Below are positions 41,081 through 49,107 of a stretch of 64,000 bases of DNA, in pieces. Position numbers and translations under genes: made by a program. The stretch is from JBARKJ01 sp049801375 (GTDB lineage Bacteria; Nitrospirota; JACRHJ01). The first letter of the stretch is position 1. Every line of letters starts with the position of its first letter. The stretch covers positions 35,444-99,443 of the forward strand of contig JBARKJ010000073.1 in assembly GCA_049801375.1 (NCBI GenBank), given 5' to 3'. The notes beneath the pieces were generated by a model. It saw nothing but the letters and a program-made list of their open reading frames with translations, was not told the DNA's origin and did no database searches.

Positions 41081-41749
41081 CTACCAGAAGAAACTTCTCA
41101 GGAACATTATGCAGATGTGATAAGTATCCGGCACGGTCCTGAAATGGCTTCTTTTAAGCGCTTCCTCGCTGTAAATCGTCCTGACAGGGACACTTATTAT
41201 CTTGTATCCCATCATCCCCGCGCGCATAAGCATCTCCGATTCCGCCTCGAAACCGGAAGATTTCACCTTCATTTCGCGCAGCAATTTTGCCTTGTATAAA
41301 CGGAAACCGGACTGGGAGTCCAGTAACGAGTTCCTTGCCCTCCAGGAGATACACTTCACTCCGACCATATTGGCCCAATACCTGGCCGGCGGGATTTTAT
41401 CCTTCTCCGTAAGCCTCGCACCCACTACAATACCGGCATCAGGCGGCGCGGCGGACAGAAGCTTGGGTATTTCGTCCGGGTCGTGCTGGCCGTCCGCGTC
41501 CATAGTCAGGACGGCGTCATATCCTTTTTCGAGCGCGTATTTGAAGCCGGTCTTCAACGCCGTCCCTTTTCCCAGGTTGCGCGGATGGGAAATTATTTTT
41601 GCACCGGCCCCGCTCGCCTCGCCGGCCGTATTGTCGGAACTCCCGTCATCGATAACCAGCACTTCGGGCAGATATTTCAGCGCCTTTTCTACTACGCCCC
41701 CGACCATCCCCACCGCGTCATATGCCGGTATCAGGCCCAACACCTTCAC
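41081..41749 (-). CDS. Family 2 glycosyltransferase (dolichyl/polyprenyl-phosphate sugar transferase type)
   Basis: 222-residue GT-A glycosyltransferase with VLVIDDGSSDNTAGEA and the metal-binding DxD region TMDADGQHDPDEIPKL. DSQSGFRLYKAKLLREM is typical of the DPM1/polyprenyl-phosphate mannose or glucose transferase group. There is no C-terminal membrane domain, though the last residues (CIMFLRSFFW) are hydrophobic. Sugar and acceptor are unknown. It overlaps the NTPase gene by four bases and ends the long minus-strand run that starts at 51365. Confidence 0.92.
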   Translation of the reverse strand: MKVLGLIPAYDAVGMVGGVVEKALKYLPEVLVIDDGSSDNTAGEASGAGAKIISHPRNLGKGTALKTGFKYALEKGYDAVLTMDADGQHDPDEIPKLLSAAPPDAGIVVGARLTEKDKIPPARYWANMVGVKCISWRARNSLLDSQSGFRLYKAKLLREMKVKSSGFEAESEMLMRAGMMGYKIISVPVRTIYSEEALKRSHFRTVPDTYHICIMFLRSFFW

Positions 41750-42408
41750 GGGATATCGCCTCTGATGTGCCTTACCGCTTCTTCCAGAATCTCATCTCGG
41801 TTGGCCGCAGTAATCGTAAGCAGGTGTATATCCTTTCGCGCCTTTATCTCTTCGACAAATGGCGGCCCGTCAACCGGCACCGTTGCCACGAGGGGTTTAT
41901 CGCCTTCCACGGCATTTGCGGCTATCTGCCTGAAATGGCCGCTCATAAGCTCCATCTTTCCTATCTCGTCTATCACCACGAGCTCGTCATGGAGAAGGGC
42001 TTCTTCTACTGATTTCACCCCGACCTTTTCCAGGTCTTCCACGTTTACCGTATATTTGCCTACCTTCAGGCCGCCCTGTATTTTTTCGTGTGCGAGGACC
42101 CCTTCGCGCTTGTCAAGCGTAATTATTTTAAAGCCCTTCCGCTCGCCGTGCTCCCTGATCTCGCGGGTATAGAATCCGCCCATTTTTACGTCCTGGAGTT
42201 TCGTGACCAGCCGCTCGACAAGGGTAGTTTTACCGGAGCCGGGCTCTCCCTGTATAATTACTTTTATTCCTTTTTTGCCGGGGTAATCTTTTATGCTTAA
42301 ATCCCTTGAGAACTCGGCGCAATGTGAAGGGTCCGCCATGGAGAACTGTTTTTTGCAGGACTCCCTCCATGCGCATATTATGCAGGAAGGCCTTATGCCG
42401 CTTGCCAT
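41746..42408 (-). CDS. THEP1-family nucleoside triphosphatase with an N-terminal Cys cluster
   Basis: THEP1 proteins are small P-loop NTPases that hydrolyse NTPs broadly in vitro; their biological role is unclear. Here Walker A is GEPGSGKTTLVERL near residue 54 and Walker B is ELVVIDEIGKMEL, the family signature. The typical KMGGFYTREIRE segment is present. Unusually, about 45 residues precede the NTPase and carry Cys9, Cys12, Cys18 and Cys30 (PSCIICAWRESCKK then SHCAEFSRD), which could bind Zn or an Fe-S cluster. This start is supported by AAGGAG just before the ATG. It overlaps the upstream nuclease-like gene by 16 bases and the glycosyltransferase gene by four. Confidence 0.88.
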   Translation of the reverse strand: MASGIRPSCIICAWRESCKKQFSMADPSHCAEFSRDLSIKDYPGKKGIKVIIQGEPGSGKTTLVERLVTKLQDVKMGGFYTREIREHGERKGFKIITLDKREGVLAHEKIQGGLKVGKYTVNVEDLEKVGVKSVEEALLHDELVVIDEIGKMELMSGHFRQIAANAVEGDKPLVATVPVDGPPFVEEIKARKDIHLLTITAANRDEILEEAVRHIRGDIP

Positions 42409-43253
42409 GCTCTCTCCTTCAGGAATGCAGAAATTACATCTTTTATGTTTTGGATGAAGCCGCCTTTACTGTTTAAGATGAACATCCTATCGCCTACCCT
42501 GAAAATTTCGTCCTTCCACCTCACCACAGGGGTCGCTCCAAGGGGTGATTTCGGGAGGGTCTGCTCGAACATAAAAACGATTTTATCCTTCATCCGAAGC
42601 TCCGTGTCCACGATGAAAAGAGAAAGGTGCGGAGAGAGCTTGAGCGTTCTGTCGATGAAGGATGTTATCTCCGTATCATATATCTGTTTCGGCGGAGACG
42701 ATTTTACTTCCGCGTAAATCAAAAGACCCTCCAGGGAGGCAAGGAGATCGTAATCTCCGCCTGTCCCGGCCTCCCTAAAACTAACACCCCATACGGCGTC
42801 GGCATAAAGCTCGCGCCTCATTACCTCCGCCAGGTACCATTCGAGGGTGGGGCCGAAACTCTTTACCGGCCCGTGCGACAGGGATAGACGTCCATCTCCC
42901 GATTCCTCTGCAAGCCCGGATTTAATTAAAAATTCTCCGAACTCCCTTGCGGCCTCGTCGCCGATAAACTTCGAGAGGCCTTCAGGAGTGAAGCCGTCCT
43001 GGTATTTTATCACGTCCCGCAGAAAGAGCCGGAAAGAATATTTCCCCATCAGAGAATAAAATTCTTTTTTGAACTCTGCGCCCGGTTTAAGTACGTCCTT
43101 GTCACGTTCTTTCCTGTAAATCCGGAAACCCCGTCGGACGAGCATCTCTTCCACGCCGTTCCCCAAGGTCTTTTGAAGCCTGATTATCTCTTCCTTTAAG
43201 TCCCGGACCTCTTTTTCGAGGTCGTCTATTTTTTTCGCGGCATCGCCGTCCAT
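42393..43253 (-). CDS. Predicted PD-(D/E)xK-fold protein with N-terminal coiled coil
   Basis: I do not recognise a named family. The 286-residue protein opens with a coiled coil (about 5-35, KIDDLEKEVRDLKEEIIRL). A helical, possibly winged-helix segment follows (about 60-130). A C-terminal region fits the PD-(D/E)xK nuclease fold: Glu138 in TLEWYLAEV, Asp167 and Asp169 in GGDYDLLA, and Glu182-Val-Lys184 in LIYAEVKSS. The spacing and the beta-strand hydrophobicity match that superfamily. Nuclease activity is an inference. The ATG directly follows the TAG of the DUF6485 gene, and the end overlaps the THEP1 gene, so the three are coupled. Confidence 0.75.
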   Translation of the reverse strand: MDGDAAKKIDDLEKEVRDLKEEIIRLQKTLGNGVEEMLVRRGFRIYRKERDKDVLKPGAEFKKEFYSLMGKYSFRLFLRDVIKYQDGFTPEGLSKFIGDEAAREFGEFLIKSGLAEESGDGRLSLSHGPVKSFGPTLEWYLAEVMRRELYADAVWGVSFREAGTGGDYDLLASLEGLLIYAEVKSSPPKQIYDTEITSFIDRTLKLSPHLSLFIVDTELRMKDKIVFMFEQTLPKSPLGATPVVRWKDEIFRVGDRMFILNSKGGFIQNIKDVISAFLKERAWQAA

Positions 43254-43454
43254 CTATTTTCTCTCGAAAGACTTCACGAATCGCTCATAAGAGCGGTCGT
43301 AAGACCTCTCGTCCTCCGACTTGAAGAAACAGCCCGGCAGCTCCTGCGATTTCCTGTGGTACGATATGCACTCGCAGCACATCCCCTTCCGTGGACAGGG
43401 CTCGTAAGTGCAGGTACATTTTGATTTATTTTTATGTACATTGCATTCAGACAT
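43254..43454 (-). CDS. Cysteine-rich DUF6485 family protein
   Basis: 66-residue protein with eight cysteines (positions 4, 13, 15, 20, 26, 27, 29 and 42), for example CTCTYEPCPRKGMCCECISY and LPGCFF. The pattern matches what I recall of DUF6485, a small family of unknown function found in Desulfobacterota-like and related bacteria. The cysteines suggest metal binding, probably zinc or iron-sulphur. A stronger start than the ATG at 43454 is not seen; AGGGTT-type purines precede it. The TAG stop abuts the next ATG. Confidence 0.85.
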   Translation of the reverse strand: MSECNVHKNKSKCTCTYEPCPRKGMCCECISYHRKSQELPGCFFKSEDERSYDRSYERFVKSFERK

Positions 43455-43470
43455 AAACCCTCCGGCAAAG

Positions 43471-43860
43471 TCACTTTATTTTTATATAAATCTTCCTGCT
43501 GCGGGGTCCGTCGAACTCGCATAAAAATATTCCCTGCCAGGTCCCCAGGACCAGCTTGCCGTCCTCTATGAAGACAGTCTCCGAACAGCCGAAGAGGCTG
43601 GATTTTATATGCCCGTCGGAGTTCCCTTCAGAGTGCCGGTAATCCCCGCTCTCCGGTACTACCCTGGACATGTGCGTCTCGATATCCCGCACCACGTCCG
43701 GGTCCGCGTTCTCGTTTATCGTGACGGCCGCGGTGGTGTGCGGCACGAAAACATAACATATCCCGTCCTTCACGCCGCTCTCGGCCGCGGCGCGGCGCAC
43801 CTCGTCCGTTATGTTTACCATTTCGACGCGGCTCTTGGTGCGTAGCGTTATCTGCTTCAC
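43471..43860 (-). CDS. YjbQ/UPF0047 family protein (secondary thiamine-phosphate synthase type)
   Basis: 129-residue protein with the conserved VFVPHTTAAVTINENADPDV, GNSDGHIKSSLFG and LGTWQGIFLCEFDGPR. These residues form the putative metal and active site of the YjbQ family. Several members can replace ThiE weakly in thiamine-phosphate synthesis, but their true role is unresolved. It overlaps the LivK-like gene by four bases, and thiE lies beyond that gene, which makes a link to thiamine metabolism attractive. Confidence 0.92.
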   Translation of the reverse strand: MKQITLRTKSRVEMVNITDEVRRAAAESGVKDGICYVFVPHTTAAVTINENADPDVVRDIETHMSRVVPESGDYRHSEGNSDGHIKSSLFGCSETVFIEDGKLVLGTWQGIFLCEFDGPRSRKIYIKIK

Positions 43861-44966
43861 TTGGTCACCTGGACGAACTTGCCGCCATCGACTTTCCAGA
43901 TTACATAATGGGCGTTCTTGTTATCGCCGTTTTTGCTGAACTCGATTTTGCCGAGCGGCGAATCGAAGCTGTTTTTGCGGAGATAGTCAGCCAATACCTT
44001 ACCATCGGTGGATTTCGTATCGTTTATAGCCTTGAGCATTATATCCGCCGCGACATATGCATATATGGAATAGGGGCCGGGCTCGCCGAACTTGCTTTTG
44101 TATTTGTCCAGGAAGTCCCTGGCGTTTTCTATGCTGGAAGGGTCGGGGGTGAAAGTTATATAAAAACCGTCCGCGCTCCCTCCGGCAATCTCGATTAGCT
44201 TCCTGTCCATCGCGCCGTCTCCGCCGACAAATATTGCATCAAGCCCAATCTCTCGCGCCTGCCTGACAAGGAGACCCGCTTCCGGATACATCCCGCCGAA
44301 ATAAACCACTTCAGGGTCCGCGTTCTTTATGCTGGCCAGCACGCTCTTGAAGTCCTTGTCGCCCTGGATGATGCTGCCGTCGTAAACTACCTTCGCCTGC
44401 GGCCCCAGGTTCTTTTTGAACTCGTCGGTTATGCCCTGGCCGTAAGTGGTCTTATCCTGAATCACCGCGATGCGCGTTTTCTTCAGATCATTAGTAACGA
44501 AATCCGCCGCCACTTTCCCCTGCTGGTCGTCCCTTCCGCATACGCGGAAAGTGTTCCAGTATCCCTGCTCAGTGAACTGCGGATTGGTAGTGGCCGGGCT
44601 TATCATCAGAGTGCCTCCGTCCAGATAGACTTTTGAGGCAGGTATAGAGCAGGAAGAATTGAAATGGCCTATAACACCGGCTACGTTTTCGTTTATCAGC
44701 TTATTGGCCGCGGATACCGCTTGCTTCGGGTCATGCTGGTCGTCCTCCAGGAGCACCTGCACCTTCTTCCCCATAACCCCGCCCTGGGACTCCCATTTCT
44801 CCACGGCCATTCCGACGCCGTTTTTAAAGTCCACTCCGTAGCGGCTCTGGTCTCCGGTCATCGGCCCCGCGACGCCTATCTTGATAACGTCGCCCCCGCC
44901 TTTGGAACAGCCGGAAATTAAAAGTAATACCGCAGACAAGGATGCGAGAATTATTGACTTGCGCAT
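43857..44966 (-). CDS. LivK-like periplasmic substrate-binding lipoprotein
   Basis: ABC-type type I periplasmic binding protein of the branched-chain amino acid (Leu/Ile/Val) family, about 369 residues. The signal peptide ends in the lipobox LLISGC with Cys20, so it is membrane-anchored. IKIGVAGPMTGDQSRYGVDF and VAGVIGHFNSSCSIPASKVY are typical ligand-pocket segments. The ATG at 44966 shares one base with the thiE stop and follows GGGGAGG. No permease or ATPase genes (livH, M, G, F) are nearby, so the ligand and partner are unknown. Its position between thiE and the yjbQ gene suggests a possible thiamine-related ligand, but that is speculative. Confidence 0.92.
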   Translation of the reverse strand: MRKSIILASLSAVLLLISGCSKGGGDVIKIGVAGPMTGDQSRYGVDFKNGVGMAVEKWESQGGVMGKKVQVLLEDDQHDPKQAVSAANKLINENVAGVIGHFNSSCSIPASKVYLDGGTLMISPATTNPQFTEQGYWNTFRVCGRDDQQGKVAADFVTNDLKKTRIAVIQDKTTYGQGITDEFKKNLGPQAKVVYDGSIIQGDKDFKSVLASIKNADPEVVYFGGMYPEAGLLVRQAREIGLDAIFVGGDGAMDRKLIEIAGGSADGFYITFTPDPSSIENARDFLDKYKSKFGEPGPYSIYAYVAADIMLKAINDTKSTDGKVLADYLRKNSFDSPLGKIEFSKNGDNKNAHYVIWKVDGGKFVQVTK

Positions 44967-45607
44967 CAAGACCTCCCCTTAAATAACTCGACAAACCTTC
45001 TGGCCGCAAGGGCCGCGTCTTTTGCATCGGAAACAGCGGATATGACCGCCACGGCGTCCGCGCCCGCCTTTATGACCTCTGATGCATTATCCAGATTTAT
45101 GCCGCCAATGGCGGCAATCGGTATTTTTATTTTTCCTCTCACCGACCTAAGCCCAATGGTCCCTTTCGCCTCTCCGGCGTCCTTCGTGGCAGTCTTGAAA
45201 ATCGGGCCGAAACCGATATAGTCCGCGCCGTCTTCCTGTGCCGCTAACGCCTGGGCGAGAGAGTGGGTCGATATCCCGATTATAAGCCTGTCCCCAGCAA
45301 TCTTCCGCGCAATCGAGAGCGGCGTATCGTCCTGCCCCAGATGCACCCCGTCCGCTCCGCAGGCGAGCGCCGTTTCCAGGTCGTCGTTTACGATAAAGGC
45401 CGCGGCGGCGTCCGCCGTAATCTTCCGAAGCCTGAAAGCCATCTCGCGGAACCCGTCCTTTGAGAGATATTTGTCCCGAAACTGAATAAGCCTCGCACCC
45501 CCGGCTATCGCCTCGCGGACAGTTTCTTCGTGCCCCATTGCCCCTGATGCGTCAGTTATGAAATAAAGGCCTCCGATTATCTCCGAGGCCAGCTTCAGAG
45601 CGGCCAT
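44966..45607 (-). CDS. thiE: Thiamine-phosphate synthase
   Basis: Couples hydroxymethylpyrimidine diphosphate and thiazole phosphate to thiamine phosphate. The TIM-barrel of 213 residues shows LIQFRDKYLSKDGFRE for the pyrophosphate site and FIVNDDLETALACGADGVHL. The C-terminal phosphate-binding region is IAAIGGINLDNASEVIKAGA. Its ATG shares one base with the accC stop (TAATG), and its stop shares one with the LivK-like gene. Other thi genes are not in the window. Confidence 0.95.
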   Translation of the reverse strand: MAALKLASEIIGGLYFITDASGAMGHEETVREAIAGGARLIQFRDKYLSKDGFREMAFRLRKITADAAAAFIVNDDLETALACGADGVHLGQDDTPLSIARKIAGDRLIIGISTHSLAQALAAQEDGADYIGFGPIFKTATKDAGEAKGTIGLRSVRGKIKIPIAAIGGINLDNASEVIKAGADAVAVISAVSDAKDAALAARRFVELFKGRS

Positions 45608-46941
45608 TATTTATTGAATTTTTCGAGGAACGAGGTGCTGTATATCCCGGAGCGGAAGACCGGGTCCAGGAACACCCGCCTGTGGAGAGGGATTGTAGTC
45701 TTTATCCCTTCAATTATAAATTCCTCGAGCGCCCGCGACATCCTCGCCATCGCTTCTTCCCTGTCAATCCCGTGGACGATAAGTTTCGCAATCATGGAAT
45801 CGTAGTTGGGCGGGACGGTATAATTGGAATAAACCGCTGTGTCCACGCGGACTCCGGGGCCGCCAGGCGCGTTGTAGGTGGTTATGGTGCCCGGGCAAGG
45901 AGTGAACTTCTGCGGGTCTTCGGCGTTTATTCTGCACTCGAAGCTGTGGCCGTCGATTTTTATATCGTCCTGCTTGTATTTCAGCGTCAGGCCCGCAGCC
46001 GCTTTTATCTGCTCTTTTATCAGGTCAATCCCCGTCACCATCTCCGTAACCGGATGCTCCACCTGGATGCGCGTGTTCATCTCCATGAAAAAGAATTTAT
46101 CGCCTGATACGATGAACTCCACCGTGCCCGCATTTCTATATTTCACCGCTTTCGCCGCGGCAATAGCCACTTCACCCATTTTCTTGCGCATTTTGGGCGT
46201 TATGGCCGGGGAAGGGGATTCTTCAATCAGCTTCTGATGCCGCCTCTGAACCGAGCAGTCCCTCTCGCCAAGGTGTATTATGTTGCCCTTTTCATCCGCA
46301 AGTATCTGCACCTCGACGTGCCTGGGCTCCGTTATGAACTTCTCTATGTACACTTCAGGGTTGCCGAAGGAGGACATCGCCTCGGCCTGCGCAGTCAGGA
46401 AAGAGTTTATCAGGCTTCCGGCGGAATGCACCACCCGCATGCCGCGCCCCCCGCCTCCGGCGGACGCCTTGATTATAACCGGATACCCGATTTTCGTGGC
46501 GAGTGTAAGGATTTCGTCCTCGCTGCCGACAGTCCCCTTGCTCCCCGGGATCACCGGGACGCCGGCCTTCACCATCGTCTCTTTCGCCTTGGCCTTGTCA
46601 CCCATCAGCCGGATGTTCTCCGGAGTAGGGCCGATAAACTTTATCCCGGCGGTTTCGCACATCTCCGCGAAATTCGCGCTCTCCGCCAGAAAACCATAAC
46701 CTGGATGGATGGCTTCCGAGTCTGTTATTTCCGCAGCGGAAAGGATTGCGGGGATGTTTCTGTAACTTGCCGCTGCGTCGGCCGGCCCGATGCAGATGGA
46801 CTCGTCCGCGAAGCGGACGTGAAGGGACTCCGCATCTATCGTGGAGTGTACCGAGACCGTCTTGATTCCGAGCTCCTTGCAGGCGCGGATTATACGAAGG
46901 GCAATCTCGCCCCGGTTGGCAATCAGTATCTTTTTGAACAA
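45607..46941 (-). CDS. accC: Acetyl-CoA carboxylase, biotin carboxylase subunit
   Basis: Carboxylates biotin on AccB with ATP and bicarbonate in fatty-acid synthesis. The ATP-grasp domain shows KASAGGGGRGMRVVHS and the biotin carboxylase segment RDCSVQRRHQKLIEESPSP. FMEMNTRIQVEHPVTEMVTG, split here as FMEMNTRIQVEH and PVTEMVTG, completes the active site. 444 residues is the normal length. It follows accB by 23 bp. The partners accA and accD lie elsewhere. Confidence 0.97.
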   Translation of the reverse strand: MFKKILIANRGEIALRIIRACKELGIKTVSVHSTIDAESLHVRFADESICIGPADAAASYRNIPAILSAAEITDSEAIHPGYGFLAESANFAEMCETAGIKFIGPTPENIRLMGDKAKAKETMVKAGVPVIPGSKGTVGSEDEILTLATKIGYPVIIKASAGGGGRGMRVVHSAGSLINSFLTAQAEAMSSFGNPEVYIEKFITEPRHVEVQILADEKGNIIHLGERDCSVQRRHQKLIEESPSPAITPKMRKKMGEVAIAAAKAVKYRNAGTVEFIVSGDKFFFMEMNTRIQVEHPVTEMVTGIDLIKEQIKAAAGLTLKYKQDDIKIDGHSFECRINAEDPQKFTPCPGTITTYNAPGGPGVRVDTAVYSNYTVPPNYDSMIAKLIVHGIDREEAMARMSRALEEFIIEGIKTTIPLHRRVFLDPVFRSGIYSTSFLEKFNK

Positions 46942-46964
46942 CTTTACCTCGGGTTAAGGCGGGT

Positions 46965-47423
46965 TCAGACAGGCTCGATATGGAAAAGCGGTTCCCCGTA
47001 CTCCACCGGCTGGGCGTTGTCCACGAGTGCGGCCACGATCTTTCCGCTCACTTCGGCCTCGATTTCGTTCATCAGCTTCATGGCCTCGATGATGCAGAGA
47101 ATCTGCCCCTTCTTGACCACGTCGCCCACCTCCACGTACACCGCCGCATCCGGAGTGGGCGCGCGGTAGAATGTGCCGACGATCGGCGAATTCACCACGA
47201 ACAGGTTTTTCTGTTCATCACCCGACGGCTCGGCCGGGGGCGGGGCTATCTGTGCCGGTGGCTCTCCCGCAGGCGCCTCCCCGGCCCGCGGTACGGGAAC
47301 CCGCTCACGGCCCGTCGCGCCTTTTTTAATCTTGATCCTCGTGCCCGCTTTTTCCAGCTCGATCTCGGTCACGTCCGAGTCTTTCAGGACTTCGATTAGC
47401 TCTTTTATCTCTTTCAGGTTCAT
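46965..47423 (-). CDS. accB: Acetyl-CoA carboxylase biotin carboxyl carrier protein
   Basis: Carrier protein of 152 residues whose biotinyl lysine lies in IIEAMKLMNEIEAE. An N-terminal helical part (NLKEIKELIEVLKDSDVTEI) and a Pro/Ala linker precede the lipoyl-like domain (about 75-152). The usual E-A-M-K-M sequence is EAMKLM here, which is common. It stands between efp and accC, a widespread order in bacteria. Confidence 0.96.
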   Translation of the reverse strand: MNLKEIKELIEVLKDSDVTEIELEKAGTRIKIKKGATGRERVPVPRAGEAPAGEPPAQIAPPPAEPSGDEQKNLFVVNSPIVGTFYRAPTPDAAVYVEVGDVVKKGQILCIIEAMKLMNEIEAEVSGKIVAALVDNAQPVEYGEPLFHIEPV

Positions 47424-47449
47424 TATTTATCCGCTCCTGTCAGGGCAGA

Positions 47450-48010
47450 CTACTTAACCCTCTCCAGATATTCACCGGTCCTGGTATCGACCTTTATGAC
47501 CTCGCCTTCCTCAAGATAAAGCGGGACCTTTACTATCGCACCCGTCTCCAAGGTTGCGGGCTTCGTCCCGCCGGAGGCAGTATCCCCCTTCACGCCGGGA
47601 TCGGCCTTTACCACTTTCAGTTCCACGAACATGGGCACTTCCACGTTTATGGGTTCTTCGTTATGGTACAGGACCTGCGTCAGCATGTTTTCCTTAAGCC
47701 ATTTCGCGCCGTCGCCTATCTGCTTTCCGGTCATCGAGAACTGTTCATAGCTCTCCGAGTCCATGAAGAAGTATTCATCACCGGTATTGTAAAGGTACTG
47801 CATCGTCCTCTCTTCCAAGTTCGGCGTCTCCACTTTTTCGCCGGAGCGGTACGTGCGGTCGATTACGTTGCCGGATTTCAAGCTTTTCAGTTTCGTCCTT
47901 ACGAACGCGCCGCCCTTGCCGGGCTTTACGTGCTGGAACTCGATTATGACAAACGGCTCGCCGTCTATCTCTATCTTGGCGCCGTTACGGAACTCCGCGG
48001 TCGAAATCAC
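47450..48010 (-). CDS. efp: Elongation factor P
   Basis: Relieves ribosome stalling at polyproline stretches. The 186-residue protein has the exposed loop KPGKGGAFVRTKLK with a Lys at the position modified in E. coli, and the C-terminal signature motif VKVDTRTGEYLERV. The modification enzymes EpmA/EpmB were not seen in the window. Translation starts at a GTG with AGGAGG eight bases upstream. The gene stands between pepP and accB. Confidence 0.96.
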   Translation of the reverse strand: MISTAEFRNGAKIEIDGEPFVIIEFQHVKPGKGGAFVRTKLKSLKSGNVIDRTYRSGEKVETPNLEERTMQYLYNTGDEYFFMDSESYEQFSMTGKQIGDGAKWLKENMLTQVLYHNEEPINVEVPMFVELKVVKADPGVKGDTASGGTKPATLETGAIVKVPLYLEEGEVIKVDTRTGEYLERVK

Positions 48011-48015
48011 TAAAT

Positions 48016-49107
48016 TTACCTCCTGTTACGTTGAAAGTCCATATCCTTGGGAAGCGACGTCAGGACCTCGCAGCCTTCCGCCGTCACGAGGACCATATCC
48101 TCTATCCTGAAACCGCCCCACCCGGGTATGTATATACCCGGCTCTATCGTTATGACCATCCCCTCCTGAAGCACGTCTTCGCTCAAATACGATACAGACG
48201 GGGACTCGTGCACCTCCAGGCCTACTCCATGCCCAAGCCCGTGGCCGAAATATTCGCCGTAGCCCTTGGAAGCGATGTAGCCCCTGGCCGCCTCATCGAC
48301 CTCCTTGCAGGATACCCCCGCGCGTACTTTCTCTATGGCGCGTTTCTGGGCCTCCAGGACTATATCGTATATTTCTGACTGTTTCCTGTCCGGCTCGCCC
48401 ACCACGCCGCTCCTCGTTATGTCCGACTGGTAGCCGTGGGCCTCGCCGCCGAAGTCTATTATCAGCGTCTCCCCGTCCTTCATCTCTTTGCCGGAAGCTA
48501 TCCCATGTGGCAGGGCGCCGCGCTCCCCGGATGCGACTATTATGTCGAAAGGCACCTTCCTCGCCCCCAGGCCCCGGATATTGAACTCCAGCCCAAGCGC
48601 GGTTTCGCTTTCCACCATGCCGGGGGCAATCCGTGAGATGTTCTCCCGGAACCCTTCCTCGGCGCGCCTGACGGCCTCGGAAATCTTATCTATCTCATCC
48701 TCGTCTTTTATTGCCCGGAGTTTCTCGACTGCGTCCTTAACGGGCAGTAGTTCCACCCCTGCAAGTTCGTTAAGGAGCGCGGCGTGGAAATCGAACGCTA
48801 CGTTTCGCGACTCAAAACCAACCTTTTTCGCGCCCAGCTCTTTAAGGAGTTTTACAAGCTCTTCGGAGAGCCGCCCTTTCTGAATCCGTACCTCGTAACC
48901 CTCCACCTCATCCCGGCTCTGGGTCGTATACCTGGAGTCGGTTATGAAAAAAGCTTTTTCCGGAGTAACCACCGCATAGCCCGACGAGCCAGTGAAACCT
49001 GTTAAATACGAGACATTGGTTAAATTAGTGACTAAAAAAGCGTCCGCGTCCTCGGAGGCAAAACGCCTCCTTAAGCCTTCCAGCCTCTTTCCTCTTTTAT
49101 CAGCCAT
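48016..49107 (-). CDS. pepP: Xaa-Pro aminopeptidase / M24 family peptidase
   Basis: Removes N-terminal residues before proline. The 363-residue protein has a creatinase-type N-terminal domain and a pita-bread M24 domain. Metal ligands sit in DFGGEAHGYQSDITRSG, GHGLGHGVGLEVHESP and TIEPGIYIPG, followed by a final Glu in FRIEDMVLVT. Such genes sit with aroQ and efp in many bacteria. The start overlaps aroQ by eight bases. The symbol pepP is a family name; pepQ-type prolidase activity is possible. Confidence 0.94.
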   Translation of the reverse strand: MADKRGKRLEGLRRRFASEDADAFLVTNLTNVSYLTGFTGSSGYAVVTPEKAFFITDSRYTTQSRDEVEGYEVRIQKGRLSEELVKLLKELGAKKVGFESRNVAFDFHAALLNELAGVELLPVKDAVEKLRAIKDEDEIDKISEAVRRAEEGFRENISRIAPGMVESETALGLEFNIRGLGARKVPFDIIVASGERGALPHGIASGKEMKDGETLIIDFGGEAHGYQSDITRSGVVGEPDRKQSEIYDIVLEAQKRAIEKVRAGVSCKEVDEAARGYIASKGYGEYFGHGLGHGVGLEVHESPSVSYLSEDVLQEGMVITIEPGIYIPGWGGFRIEDMVLVTAEGCEVLTSLPKDMDFQRNRR

